Shown: positions 24,533-33,461 of the stretch, one piece after another | How the letters are laid out: each line of letters starts with the position of its first letter | Position numbering within the stretch: position 1 is the stretch's first letter | Assembly: GCA_023150875.1 (NCBI GenBank) | Contig: JAKLKC010000031.1 | Span: 1 to 64,000 of the forward strand | Reading direction: 5' to 3' | DNA length: 64,000 nt | Source of the DNA: Myxococcota bacterium | Lineage (GTDB): Bacteria > Myxococcota_A > UBA796 > UBA9615 > JAKLKC01 | Position numbers and translations under genes: made by a program | The notes under the pieces: generated by a model | Seen by the model: the letters and a program-made list of their open reading frames with translations, nothing else | Told to the model about the DNA's origin: nothing | Database searches by the model: none

Positions 24533-25552
24533 ATGCGCGGATCGGGGCTTCCTCTGCTGGTGCTGGCGGTCATCGCCGGGTGCGGGCCCGACCCCGAGGT
24601 CGGAGGGTCACCCGCCGAGGGCGTGGACGACGGCGCCACCGCCTCTGCCTCCCGCGGGCTGAACCAGGTCCTCTGGACCTCCCCCGAGGACGGCGCCCAG
24701 GACGCCTACATCGCCGATCCGGTGCGGATCGGCTTCCGCCAGGCCGAGACGGAGCCCGACGTCCTGGTGACGGCGGGGGACCAGGGGGTGGCCGGACGCG
24801 TCGAGGTCTCCGCCGACGGCCTCGTGGCGACCTTCTGGCCCGACGGCCCCCTGTTCGCGGACACGCTCCACTCGGTGACGGTGGCGTTCTCGGGAGGGGT
24901 CCACACCTTCACGTTCCGGACCTCGGCGTGGGGACAACCCCTCTCCCCGGGCGCCGACGTCGCGGGCACCTACGCCTTCGCCTGGGCCGACGCCGAGGTG
25001 GCCGAGCCCGCCTCCTTCGCCGACCTGCTGGGGGAAGGGGCTTACGAGGGCCTGCTGATCCAGGTCTCCGGCGGGGTGGCGCCGGACTCCCTGGACCTGC
25101 TCGTCGCTCGCTCCGGTGACGGCAGCTCGGCCGCCCAGGCGCTGTGCACTCCCACCGCGCGCTGGGACGGCGCCTCCTTCGACGCCCCCCCCTTCGTCGA
25201 CTGGGACGCCGACCCCGGCGCCCTGCCCGCGAGGGCCGGCCTCCTGAGGGTCCACGAGGCGACCTTCGACGCCGTCTTCGACTCCGGCGCCGCCGTCCTG
25301 GGAGAGGTCCGCCTCGCGGGCCTCCTGGACCTGGGTCCCCTCGGCGATGGCTCGGTCGAGGCCGCCTGCGCCCGGGAGGAGGAGGCGGGCGGGGCCGGCT
25401 GCGTTCCGTGCCCCGACGACGGGGGCGCGTCCTGCCTGCCCCTCGAAGTCCGCGCCCCCGCGGCTCCCCGGACCGAGCAGTCGGTCCTGGAGCGGACCCT
25501 GGAGCAGGTCGCCGTCGACCCCAACTGCGCCGACAGCACCTCGGCGACTTGA
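24533..25552 (+). CDS. Exported lipoprotein with Ig-like N-terminal domain
   Basis: A 339-residue lipoprotein. Signal peptide LPLLVLAVIAGC gives an acylated Cys near residue 17. Residues 40-130 resemble a bacterial Ig-like (Big_5) domain: TSPEDGAQDAYIADPVRIGF, then TFWPDGPLFADTLHSVTV. The middle is a beta-rich region of unknown type, and the C-terminal part has several Cys (CAREEE, CVPCPDDGGASCLPL) suggesting disulfides. ATG 24533 follows GGGGAGGGG. No enzyme motif is visible. It sits before proC but with a separate Shine-Dalgarno and a 62-base gap. Confidence 0.78.
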   Translation: MRGSGLPLLVLAVIAGCGPDPEVGGSPAEGVDDGATASASRGLNQVLWTSPEDGAQDAYIADPVRIGFRQAETEPDVLVTAGDQGVAGRVEVSADGLVATFWPDGPLFADTLHSVTVAFSGGVHTFTFRTSAWGQPLSPGADVAGTYAFAWADAEVAEPASFADLLGEGAYEGLLIQVSGGVAPDSLDLLVARSGDGSSAAQALCTPTARWDGASFDAPPFVDWDADPGALPARAGLLRVHEATFDAVFDSGAAVLGEVRLAGLLDLGPLGDGSVEAACAREEEAGGAGCVPCPDDGGASCLPLEVRAPAAPRTEQSVLERTLEQVAVDPNCADSTSAT

Positions 25553-25614
25553 CCCGCGGGTCGCCCTGTCCCTCGCTCCGGGGCGCGGCGCGCGTCCCCC
25601 TGGATGGTGGGAGC

Positions 25615-26445
25615 ATGTTGAAGGACCGAACCGTCGCCGTCCTGGGCGCGGGCACCATGGGCCAGGCCATCGTGAAGGGGCTGGTCGTCCGGACGGGGCT
25701 GCCCCCGGAGCGGATCCGCGCCACCGTGAAGCACGCCGAGCGGGCGGCGGGGGTCGCCGAGGCGCTGGGGATCGTCGTGGGCACCGACAACGCCGCCGCC
25801 GTCTCCGGCGCGGACGTGGTGGTGATCTCCACCAAGCCGCGGGACCTCCTGACGCTCCTGGAGCGCCTCCGGGAGGCCGGCTCCCTGGACCACCGCCCGC
25901 TGATCGTCTCCATCGCCGCGGGCGTCCGGATCGGCGCCATCGAGGCCGCGCTCCCCCCCGACTCCCGGGTGGTCCGGGCGATGCCCAACACCCCCTGCGT
26001 GGTCGGAGAGGGGATGGTGGTGCTCAGCCCCGGCGCCGCCGCGACCGGGGCGGACCTGGAGACCACGCGGGCCCTCTTCGCCCCCCTCGGGCGATGCCGG
26101 GTCCTGGACGAGGAGCACCTCGACACCGTCACCGGGCTCTCGGGCAGCGGGCCCGCCTTCGTGTACGTGGTCATCGAGGCCCTCAGCGAGGGAGGGGTCA
26201 TGATGGGGCTGCCCCGGGCGGTGGCGACGGAGCTCGCCGCCCAGACCGTCGCCGGCGCCGCCCGCATGGTCCTGGAGACCGGGCGCCACCCCGCCTCCCT
26301 CAAGGACGACGTCACCACCCCCGCCGGCTGTACCATCGCGGGGCTGTTGGCGATGGAGGACGGGAGGATCCGTTCGGTGCTCGCCCGCACCGTCGAGGTC
26401 GCGGCCCGGGCGGCGGCGGGGCTCGGCGGACCCAGGGCTCGATAG
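25615..26445 (+). CDS. proC: Pyrroline-5-carboxylate reductase
   Basis: A 276-residue enzyme that reduces 1-pyrroline-5-carboxylate to proline with NAD(P)H in the cytoplasm, the last step of proline synthesis. The Rossmann motif is VAVLGAGTMGQAIVKGL. VVISTKPRDL and RAMPNTPCVVGEGM are the cofactor-side family motifs, and the C-terminal signature region is LSGSGPAFVYVVIEALSEGG through DDVTTPAGCTIAGL. Length and motif order are typical, so it should be active. ATG 25615 has a purine-rich GGTGGGAG upstream. No other proline genes are adjacent. Confidence 0.95.
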   Translation: MLKDRTVAVLGAGTMGQAIVKGLVVRTGLPPERIRATVKHAERAAGVAEALGIVVGTDNAAAVSGADVVVISTKPRDLLTLLERLREAGSLDHRPLIVSIAAGVRIGAIEAALPPDSRVVRAMPNTPCVVGEGMVVLSPGAAATGADLETTRALFAPLGRCRVLDEEHLDTVTGLSGSGPAFVYVVIEALSEGGVMMGLPRAVATELAAQTVAGAARMVLETGRHPASLKDDVTTPAGCTIAGLLAMEDGRIRSVLARTVEVAARAAAGLGGPRAR

Positions 26446-26511
26446 GCGCCCCCCCTCGCGCTCACCCGAAGAACTCGGGCGGCGACCCCAATCGTCCGAT
26501 AGTATCCCGAC

Positions 26512-29500
26512 GTGCCCCTCCCCACGGCATGCCCGCGGCTGCTGCCGCTCCTGTTGCTCTGCGCCTGCGCCGCCGCCGGAGAGGCGACCGAGGCCGAGGT
26601 GTGCCCGGTCGCCCCGCGACCGGTGGCGGAGGGCGCGCCCCGGCCCGGAGGCGGCTGGTGGGATCGGGTGGAGGGGGATCCCGACGACCCCGCCGAGGGC
26701 TCCGCCGTCCTCGACCCCGACCGCGTCCCGGTGGGCGTGGCGACCACGTTCGCGCTGCGCTTCGAGGTCGGCGGGTCCGGGATCGCCCCGGGAGGGGGCT
26801 TCGCGGTCCGGGACCCGGTGTTCTACGGGATGCGCTGGTCCCACTACGGCGCGTTCACCACCGATCCCGCCCTGTGCACGAGCGAGTGGTCGGTCCGGGG
26901 CTCCAAGGGCGACGGGCTGCTCACCGCCCGTGCCGACTCGGGGGCCGAGGTCACGGTGTGGCGGGAGACCTGCGACACGGACCGCCACAGGGACGTGATG
27001 ACCGAGGTGATCGCCCTCGACCCCCTGCCACCGGGGGACGTGGTGGTGCTCACCTTCGGGGACGTCGGACCCACCGACTCCGCCCCGGACGGGGATCCGG
27101 AGTGCGCGGTCTACACACCGTGGCGGGCCTACGAGCAGGTGACCTTCCCGGTGGCCATGCGCGAGACGCCGGACCAGGACTACCGCCCCCTGCCCTCCTC
27201 GCCGGCGCTCCGGGTCGAAGCCGACGCCGATCCGGTGGTGGCCCTGGCCCTCCTCCCGTCCCAGGCGGTGATGGGGAGCCCCACCGACCTGCGCCTCGTG
27301 GGCCTCGACCGCCACGGGAACCCGGCCCCGGGCCTCGCGGGCCCCGTCCGCTGCCGATCCCGGGACTCCGGCGGGGGTGGAGGGGAGGTCGACGTCACCC
27401 ACCGCATGGACGGTCGGGGAGGTTGGGGAGTGTTCTCCGTGACCTTCCCCTACCCCGGGGTCCGCTGGCTGGAGTGCGATTTCCCCGGCGGCCTCGCCGC
27501 GGTCTCGAACCCCATCCGGATCGAGGCCGAGGCTCCGGCGACCTCGGTGTTCTGGGGCGACATCCACGCCCACAACGGCCATGGCTACACGGGCCCCGAC
27601 GGGAGGTGGGTGGACGAGAACGTGGTCTACGCCCGGGACGTGATGGGCCTGGACTTCGGCGCCGTCGTCCCCAAGGCGAAGCCCTTGGAGATCGACGAGG
27701 ACGGGCTCTGGGACCGCCTCCAGCGGGTGTGCGTCGACGAGGAGACCGACGCCTACGTTCCGTTCCTGGGCTACGAGTGGATGGGGGATCCCCAGGTGGA
27801 TGGCCACCACAACGTCTACTTCGACTCGTGCGAGGCCGGACTCGCCGACGCCCGGGATCTGGCCCCCCTGGGCGAGTCGGGCAGCCTGTTCGACCTCGTG
27901 CGCCCCCTCGGGCGCCACGCCGTGATCCTGCCCCACGCCACCTGTTTCACCGGACACAACTGGGGGGTGGTCAGCGACCAGCGCACCACCGCGGAGGTCT
28001 TCAGCGCCTGGGGGGACGACCTCCAGGACCCGACGGACCCCGGTGCGGTGCAACAGGGCCTGCTGCGGGGCCAGGTCCTGGGCTTCGTCGCCGCCTCGGA
28101 CAACCACGACGGCTTCATGGGCAACCCCATGGCGGCCTTCAACGACCGCGGCGGACTGGCGGCCCTGGTCGCCCCGGCCAGGACCCGGGCGGACCTCTTC
28201 GGCGCCCTTCGGGGCCGGAGCAGCTACGCCACCGACGGCGCGCGGATCCTCCTCGACTTCCGCGTGGTGGACCGCTTCGTCGCCACCGACGTCGTCACCA
28301 TCCCCATGGGGGCCCGCTACGTCGGGCGGGTACCCATGGTCCGGGGGACCGTCCACGGCACCGCCCCGCTCGGGGAGGCCGTCCTGTGGAGCGGCCGCTG
28401 GCCTGGCGGGGACATGGTGGACGTCGCCCGGTGGGAGCTGGACGGCGCGTGGTCGGCGGAGCTGTCCTTCGACGCCACCGCGGGCCCCCTCCCCTTCGAT
28501 GCGGACGCGTTCTACTACCTGGAGGCCGTCCAGGTGGACGGGGGTAGGGCGTGGTCGAGTCCGATCTGGATCGACCGGGAGTGCGGCCAGGCCGCGGATC
28601 CCCTCGGGATCTGCGACGACGACGGAGACGGGCGGCGAGACGTGGAGGGGGATCCCGACGACGGCTCACCCTCGGTGCTCCCGGTCCACGGCCTCGGTGC
28701 GCGGCCGGAGGCGCCGCCGGGCTGCGACGCGGCGGGATCTTCCACCGACCTCGCGCCCCCCGCCGCCTGGGAGGCGCTCGTCCTGCTCGGCATGGCCGCC
28801 GGAGCGCGCCGGCGGAGTGGGGCCCGCCCACGCATGTCCAGGTCTTGCCTCCTCTGGCCCCCGGAGCCAGTTTTCGGGTCGGTGACCGGGAGGAGGGTTC
28901 ATGGGGGCCGAGCACATCGACCTGGTTCCGATCGGGCCCGTGCCCGACGAAGTCATGGACCACCTGCCGGGGGTTCTGGAGGCCCGCTTCCGCCGAGGCG
29001 TGCGGGTCGTCGAGCCGATCTCCGCCGATCCGCGGCTCCGCAACGAGTCCCGGCGCCAGTGGCGCTCCGATCTGCTCCTGGTGCCCCTCTCCGCCCACGC
29101 CATGGAGCGCAGCCGCTGGTCGCTGGGGGTCATGGACGACGACCTGTACACGCCCGGCCTGAACTTCGTGTTCGGGCAGGCGCGCCGGGGCGCCGCGGGG
29201 GTGATCGGGCTCGCCCGGCTCTACCCGACCTTCTACAGCGAACGCCCGGACACCGACCTCGTGCTCTACCGCGCCGAGATCGAGGCGGTCCACGAGATCG
29301 GGCACGTGGCGGGCCTGGACCACTGCCCGGATCCCTCCTGCGTGATGCGCTTCTCCAACAACATCGGCCACACCGACGTGAAGGGCAGCGACTTCTGCGC
29401 GATCTGCCGCGCCCTCCTGGACGCCCGCCTGGGTGCGCCCTCGCCCCGGCCCCCCCGCGCTCCCCTGGCGCCCCGGGCCTGAACACCGAAGCCCGACCGG

Positions 29501-29532
29501 GGCACCTCGCGCCCCCCGGACCGTTCCGCTAG
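26512..29532 (+). CDS. Exported DUF3604 (PHP-like) protein, frame open beyond its natural end
   Basis: A DUF3604-family protein with a lipoprotein-like signal peptide (LLPLLLLCACAAA). The family motif TSVFWGDIHAHNGHGYTG and YARDVMGLDFGAVV appear at about residues 342-384, with GYEWMG, HHNVYF, VILPHATCF and ASDNHDGF later, matching the PHP-superfamily layout of metal-binding His/Asp residues. A MYXO-CTERM-like tail (PPGCDAAGSS, a hydrophobic run, GARRRSG) ends near 28830, where the protein should stop. The frame has no stop until 29532 and so runs antiphase over the archaemetzincin gene. The last 230 residues are Pro/Arg/Gly-rich shadow. Either a stop codon was lost or the true product is shorter through a frameshift. 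GTG 26512 stands directly after a TAGTAT box, so a leaderless transcript is possible. Confidence 0.75.
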   Translation: MPLPTACPRLLPLLLLCACAAAGEATEAEVCPVAPRPVAEGAPRPGGGWWDRVEGDPDDPAEGSAVLDPDRVPVGVATTFALRFEVGGSGIAPGGGFAVRDPVFYGMRWSHYGAFTTDPALCTSEWSVRGSKGDGLLTARADSGAEVTVWRETCDTDRHRDVMTEVIALDPLPPGDVVVLTFGDVGPTDSAPDGDPECAVYTPWRAYEQVTFPVAMRETPDQDYRPLPSSPALRVEADADPVVALALLPSQAVMGSPTDLRLVGLDRHGNPAPGLAGPVRCRSRDSGGGGGEVDVTHRMDGRGGWGVFSVTFPYPGVRWLECDFPGGLAAVSNPIRIEAEAPATSVFWGDIHAHNGHGYTGPDGRWVDENVVYARDVMGLDFGAVVPKAKPLEIDEDGLWDRLQRVCVDEETDAYVPFLGYEWMGDPQVDGHHNVYFDSCEAGLADARDLAPLGESGSLFDLVRPLGRHAVILPHATCFTGHNWGVVSDQRTTAEVFSAWGDDLQDPTDPGAVQQGLLRGQVLGFVAASDNHDGFMGNPMAAFNDRGGLAALVAPARTRADLFGALRGRSSYATDGARILLDFRVVDRFVATDVVTIPMGARYVGRVPMVRGTVHGTAPLGEAVLWSGRWPGGDMVDVARWELDGAWSAELSFDATAGPLPFDADAFYYLEAVQVDGGRAWSSPIWIDRECGQAADPLGICDDDGDGRRDVEGDPDDGSPSVLPVHGLGARPEAPPGCDAAGSSTDLAPPAAWEALVLLGMAAGARRRSGARPRMSRSCLLWPPEPVFGSVTGRRVHGGRAHRPGSDRARARRSHGPPAGGSGGPLPPRRAGRRADLRRSAAPQRVPAPVALRSAPGAPLRPRHGAQPLVAGGHGRRPVHARPELRVRAGAPGRRGGDRARPALPDLLQRTPGHRPRALPRRDRGGPRDRARGGPGPLPGSLLRDALLQQHRPHRREGQRLLRDLPRPPGRPPGCALAPAPPRSPGAPGLNTEARPGHLAPPGPFR
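28901..29482 (+). CDS. Archaemetzincin-type metalloprotease
   Basis: A 193-residue archaemetzincin (AmzA family), a zinc peptidase common in archaea and vertebrates and sporadic in bacteria. The complete signature is present: HEIGHVAGLDH binding the catalytic zinc, immediately followed by C-x4-C (HCPDPSCVM, with the Met), then CAIC providing the second structural zinc site. No signal peptide is seen, so it is probably cytoplasmic. The N-terminal half (IDLVPIGPVPDEVMDHL, then DLLLVPLSAHAM) matches the family. ATG 28901 has a strong GGGAGGAGGG. It lies within the open tail of the preceding gene but in another frame, and coding character is clearly in this frame. Confidence 0.88.
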   Translation: MGAEHIDLVPIGPVPDEVMDHLPGVLEARFRRGVRVVEPISADPRLRNESRRQWRSDLLLVPLSAHAMERSRWSLGVMDDDLYTPGLNFVFGQARRGAAGVIGLARLYPTFYSERPDTDLVLYRAEIEAVHEIGHVAGLDHCPDPSCVMRFSNNIGHTDVKGSDFCAICRALLDARLGAPSPRPPRAPLAPRA

Positions 29533-29557
29533 AATCGCCCCGTCGAGAGGGCGAGCA

Positions 29558-30517
29558 GTGAGCGAACCGGTCATCCGCACCGAGCGGCTCCGGAAGGTCT
29601 ACGTCACCGGCCTGCTGAGGAAGCGATACGTCGCCCTGGACGGCCTGGACCTGGAGGTCCACCGCGGCGAGGTCTTCGGGTTCATCGGCCACAACGGCGC
29701 AGGCAAGACCACGGCCATCAAGATCCTGATGGGGCTGAACTTCGCCACGTCGGGGCGCGCCTTCCTGCTGGGGCGTCCCCACGACGACCCCGAGGTCAAG
29801 GCCCGGGTCGGCTTCCTGCCGGAGCGGCCCTACTTCTACGAGTACCTCACCGCCGCCGAGTTCCTGGACTTCTACGGGCGCCTCTTCAAGCTGCCCGCCC
29901 CGCTGCGCCGCCGCCGCATCGACGAGCTCCTGCGGGCGGTGGACCTGGAGGGGGCTCGGGACACCCAGCTCCGCCGGTTCTCCAAGGGCATGCTCCAGCG
30001 GGTCGGCGTGGCCCAGGCTCTGATCAACGACCCCGACCTGGTGGTCCTGGACGAGCCCATGAGCGGCCTCGACCCCATGGGGCGCTCCCTGATCCGCGAC
30101 GTGATCGCCGGGCTCAAGGCCGCGGGGAAGACCGTGTTCTTCTCCACCCACATCCTCTCGGACGTCGAGGCGATCTGCGACCGGGTGGCGATGCTGGCCC
30201 GGGGACGGCTCATCGAGTCCGGGCGGGTCGAGGACCTGCTCGCCCCGCGCACCCGCTACGTGGAGGTCCAGGCGGACCGCCTGGAGGGGGCGGCCCTGGA
30301 GAGGGCGGGGGCCCTGGCCACGGCCGTGGAGCACCGGGCGGCGCGCACCCTCGTCCGGGTGGCCGACGGCTCGGCCGCCCAGGCCCTCCTCCGCCTCCTG
30401 CTGGAGGCCGGGGTGACGGTGCACGAGGTGGCCCCCCGGAGGGAGACCCTGGAGGAGCTGTTCGTCGCCGAGGCCCGCGCCGCGGCGGCGGGGGGGCGGA
30501 CCGGGAGGGCCGCGTGA
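29558..30517 (+). CDS. ABC transporter ATP-binding protein
   Basis: A 319-residue ATPase subunit of an ABC-2-type exporter. Walker A is GHNGAGKTT, the Q-loop region is GFLPERPYFYEYLT, the signature is RRFSKGMLQRVG (FSKGM for LSGGQ), Walker B is LVVLDEPMSGLDP and the switch is STHILSD. The C-terminal 80 residues form an extra domain common in CcmA/NatA-like subunits. GTG 29558 lies after a TAGAAT box at 29529-29534. It overlaps the permease start by GTGA, so the two are made together. The substrate is unknown; drug, sodium or lipid export are typical of this class. Confidence 0.9.
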   Translation: MSEPVIRTERLRKVYVTGLLRKRYVALDGLDLEVHRGEVFGFIGHNGAGKTTAIKILMGLNFATSGRAFLLGRPHDDPEVKARVGFLPERPYFYEYLTAAEFLDFYGRLFKLPAPLRRRRIDELLRAVDLEGARDTQLRRFSKGMLQRVGVAQALINDPDLVVLDEPMSGLDPMGRSLIRDVIAGLKAAGKTVFFSTHILSDVEAICDRVAMLARGRLIESGRVEDLLAPRTRYVEVQADRLEGAALERAGALATAVEHRAARTLVRVADGSAAQALLRLLLEAGVTVHEVAPRRETLEELFVAEARAAAAGGRTGRAA

Positions 30518-31284
30518 CGGGGCAGCTCGCCGCCATCGCCCTGAACGGGTTCCGGGAAGCGGTGAGGAACCGCGTCCTGTACGCGATGCTCTTCTTCGCC
30601 GTGCTCCTGATCGGGTTCAGCTACGCCATCGGCAACCTGACCCTGGGCGACCACGTGAAGGTCGTGAAGGACTTCGGCCTCGCGGAGATCTCCGTCTTCG
30701 GCTGCCTCATCGCGGTGATGGTGGGGATCGGGATCATCCAGAAGGAGATCGAGCGGAAGACCATCTACACCATCGCGAGCAAGCCGGTGCCCCGCTGGAT
30801 CTACGTGGTGGGACGCTTCCTCGGGCTGCTGCTCACCCTGGCGGTGCAGGTCGCCATCATGGCGGCGGCGTACGTGGCCACGGTCGAGCTCGCCGGGGGC
30901 TCGGTGCGACCCCAGGAGTTCGTCGCCATCGGGTTCATCTACGTCGAGATGATGGTGCTCACCGCCTTCGCGGTGCTCTTCTCGACGTACTCCGGTCCGG
31001 TCCTGGCGATCCTCTTCAGCCTCTCGGTCTTCGTGATCGGCAGGATGTCCCAGCACCTCCGGGACCTCGGAGCCGCCTCGGAGTCGGAGGGGTTCCGGCG
31101 GTTCACGGGGGTCCTCTACCGGGTCCTCCCTGACCTGGGGACCTTCGACTTCAAGGCCCAGGCGGTGTACGGCGACCCGCTGGAGTGGCCGCTCCTGCTC
31201 GCGGCGGCGGGGTACGGGCTCGCCTGCACCGTGGCGGTGCTCGGCGTGGCGTGCCTGGTCTTCCAGGTGCGTGACTTCAAGTGA
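30514..31284 (+). CDS. ABC-2-type permease
   Basis: A 256-residue inner-membrane permease with about six predicted transmembrane helices, beginning with LYAMLFFAVLLIGFSYAI. The cytoplasmic IIQKEIERKTIYTIASKPVP loop is typical of ABC-2 permeases that pair with NatA-like ATPases. GTG 30514 overlaps the ATPase stop as GTGA, and the next gene begins in its stop codon. The three genes form one transport unit. Confidence 0.88.
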   Translation: MTGQLAAIALNGFREAVRNRVLYAMLFFAVLLIGFSYAIGNLTLGDHVKVVKDFGLAEISVFGCLIAVMVGIGIIQKEIERKTIYTIASKPVPRWIYVVGRFLGLLLTLAVQVAIMAAAYVATVELAGGSVRPQEFVAIGFIYVEMMVLTAFAVLFSTYSGPVLAILFSLSVFVIGRMSQHLRDLGAASESEGFRRFTGVLYRVLPDLGTFDFKAQAVYGDPLEWPLLLAAAGYGLACTVAVLGVACLVFQVRDFK

Positions 31285-31979
31285 TGGGCGCGGTCCGGGA
31301 GGACGACCCCGCGAAGGACGGGGCGGAGGCCCGGCCCCGGCCGCTCTCCCGCCGGGCGGCAGCCCTCGTCCTGGGCTTCGTGGTCCTGGTGGTCTGCGCC
31401 CGCGTCCTGCACGACTCCCGTGCCCAGCACGCCGCCGCCCTGGAGGCCGAGGCGGCGGGTGACCTGTGGGGGGCGGCGGTGCGCCACGAGAGGGCCCTGC
31501 ACGCCTGGCTCCCCGGCAACCCCTGGGCGGAGGCGAGCGCCCGGGCGCTGGAGCGGATCGCCGAGGACCTGGACGGCCGGGGCGACGCCGGGACCGCTCT
31601 GGAGGTCGACCGGATGCTCCGCAGCGGGGTGCTGAGCATCCGCTCGCTGTGGCAGCCGATGGGGGAGCGCCTGGCAGCCTCAGAGGTCCGGATCGCCCGG
31701 CGCATGGCCGAGGATCCCAAGGGGATCTGGCCCGATCCCTCCCTGCCCCGCGAGGCGCGGGAGGCGGCCCTGCTCGCCAACCTGCGGGAGCGGCGGGACC
31801 CTCACCCGGGCTGGGTCGTCGCCCTCGAGCTCGGCTTCCTGGCCTGGGTCGGAGGGGCGGCGATGTTCGCGCTGCGGGCGTGGCGGCCGGCGGGGTTCGA
31901 CCGGCGGGCGGCGTGGCGCTGGGGGGCGGTGGTGGTGTGCGGCTACGCGCTCTGGCTCGTCGGCATGGCGAGGGCCTGA
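31284..31979 (+). CDS. Membrane protein of unknown function in the ABC operon
   Basis: A 231-residue protein with one N-terminal membrane helix (AALVLGFVVLVVCARVL), a large helical extracytoplasmic or cytoplasmic middle part, and two helices at the C terminus (VVALELGFLAWVGGAAMFAL and AVVVCGYALWLVGMARA). The middle has TPR-like spacing (GDLWGAAVRHERALHAWLP), suggesting a protein-contact role. Its start overlaps the permease stop (TGATG; GTG 31281 is an equal alternative). It probably assists the exporter. Confidence 0.72.
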   Translation: MGAVREDDPAKDGAEARPRPLSRRAAALVLGFVVLVVCARVLHDSRAQHAAALEAEAAGDLWGAAVRHERALHAWLPGNPWAEASARALERIAEDLDGRGDAGTALEVDRMLRSGVLSIRSLWQPMGERLAASEVRIARRMAEDPKGIWPDPSLPREAREAALLANLRERRDPHPGWVVALELGFLAWVGGAAMFALRAWRPAGFDRRAAWRWGAVVVCGYALWLVGMARA

Positions 31980-31983
31980 GGCG

Positions 31984-32247
31984 ATGGCGATCCCCCCCTG
32001 GCTGGCGGCGGCCGTCGTGCTGGCGGGCCTGGCCCTGGCCGCGGCGGGGCTCCCTGCGGCCTCCCGGGAGGGGGCGGGGGCCCTGCTCCGCTCGCTGCTC
32101 GCGCCCGTCGGCATCGCCCTGGCGGTGGCGGGGGCGCTGCTGCTGGCGGTCCCCGACTTCCTGGTGCCCCGGGCCGCCGAGACCGGGGTCCCGGCGCCGG
32201 CAACGACGGCGGCCCCCCCGACTCCCGCCCCACCACCCGCGCCGTAG
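31984..32247 (+). CDS. Small two-helix membrane protein
   Basis: An 87-residue protein with two predicted membrane helices ([18 protein letters not shown] and [19 protein letters not shown]) and a Pro/Ala-rich C-terminal tail. It starts four bases after the previous stop, so it is the last gene of the ABC exporter operon. I do not recognise it. The composition is biased, but position and codon use support a real gene. Confidence 0.6.
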   Translation: MAIPPWLAAAVVLAGLALAAAGLPAASREGAGALLRSLLAPVGIALAVAGALLLAVPDFLVPRAAETGVPAPATTAAPPTPAPPPAP

Positions 32248-32316
32248 TCACGGACGCGGCGGCTGTGCGAGACTCCGCCGCGGGGCCATCCAGCCGCCCC
32301 GGAGAGACACCGCCCG

Positions 32317-33447
32317 ATGCTCGTCCCCCTGATGAACCTGAGGCTCCAGTACGCGGCCATCCGCGACGAGGTGCGGGAGGCCATGGACGAGGTGCTGGAC
32401 GCCCAGCGCCTGGTGGGCGGCCCGCGGGTCGACGCCTTCGAGGCGGCGGTGGCGGAGCTGACCGGCGTCCCCCACGCCCTCTCCTGCGCCTCGGGCAGCG
32501 ACGGGGTCCTCCTGATGCTCTGGGCCCTCGGGATCGGCCCGGGCGACGAGGTGATCTGCCCCACCTTCACCTTCTTCGCCACGTGCGAGGCGGTGAGCCG
32601 CCTGGGGGCCACCCCGGTCTTCGCCGACCTGGAGGACGACACCTTCAACGTCGACCCCGGGCACGTCGAGTCGCTGATCACCCCCCGCACCCGGGGGATC
32701 GTGGCGGTGCACCTGTTCGGCCAGCTCGCCCGGATGGAGGCGCTGTTGGCCGTCGGCGACCGCCACGGGATCCCGGTGGTGGAGGACGCGGCCCAGGCCC
32801 TGGGGACCCGACGGGACGGCCGCGCCGCGGGTGCATGGGGCCGGGCGGGGAGCTTCTCGTTCTTTCCGACCAAGAACCTGGGCGCCTACGGGGACGGGGG
32901 GATGGTGGTGAGCTCCGACGACGCCCTCGCCGAGAGGGTGGGCCTCCTGCGCCAGCACGGGATCGCCCCCAGGAAGTACTTCCACCGCCTCGTCGGGGCC
33001 AACAGCCGGCTGGACCACCTCCAGGCGGCGGTGCTGGGGGTGAAGCTCCGCCACCTCCCCGCCTGGAACGCCGCCCGCGCCCGCAACGCCGGGACCTACG
33101 CCCGCCTGTTCGAGGAGGCGGGGCTGCTGGATCACGTCCGCCTCCCCGCCGTCGCCCCGGGCAACGAGCACACCTACCACCAGTACGTCGTGCGGGTCCG
33201 GGACCGCGACGCCCTCCAGGCCCACCTGACCCGAGCGGGGATCGGCTGCGAGGTCTACTACCCCCTGCCCTGCCACCTCCAGGAGTGCTACGCGGACCTG
33301 CCCCAGCGGGAGGGGAGCTGCCCCCGCGCCGAGGCGGCGTGCCGCGAGGTCCTGGCCCTGCCGGTCTTCCCCGAGTTGACCGTCCCGGAGCAGGAGGAGG
33401 TCGTGGGCGCCATCGCCGCGTTCTACCCGGACGGGAGGTCCTCCTGA
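32317..33447 (+). CDS. DegT/DnrJ/EryC1-family aminotransferase
   Basis: A 376-residue PLP-dependent sugar aminotransferase, which typically transfers an amino group from glutamate to a keto-sugar nucleotide for surface polysaccharide. Motifs include [17 protein letters not shown] at the start, [20 protein letters not shown] for cofactor phosphate, [10 protein letters not shown], and the Schiff-base lysine in [16 protein letters not shown]. The length is typical and all key residues are present, in contrast to the class V homologue at 19386. ATG 32317 has CGGAGAG upstream. Its companion sugar genes are not adjacent. Confidence 0.92.
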   Translation: MLVPLMNLRLQYAAIRDEVREAMDEVLDAQRLVGGPRVDAFEAAVAELTGVPHALSCASGSDGVLLMLWALGIGPGDEVICPTFTFFATCEAVSRLGATPVFADLEDDTFNVDPGHVESLITPRTRGIVAVHLFGQLARMEALLAVGDRHGIPVVEDAAQALGTRRDGRAAGAWGRAGSFSFFPTKNLGAYGDGGMVVSSDDALAERVGLLRQHGIAPRKYFHRLVGANSRLDHLQAAVLGVKLRHLPAWNAARARNAGTYARLFEEAGLLDHVRLPAVAPGNEHTYHQYVVRVRDRDALQAHLTRAGIGCEVYYPLPCHLQECYADLPQREGSCPRAEAACREVLALPVFPELTVPEQEEVVGAIAAFYPDGRSS

Positions 33448-33461
33448 GTTCCCCCGAGGGA

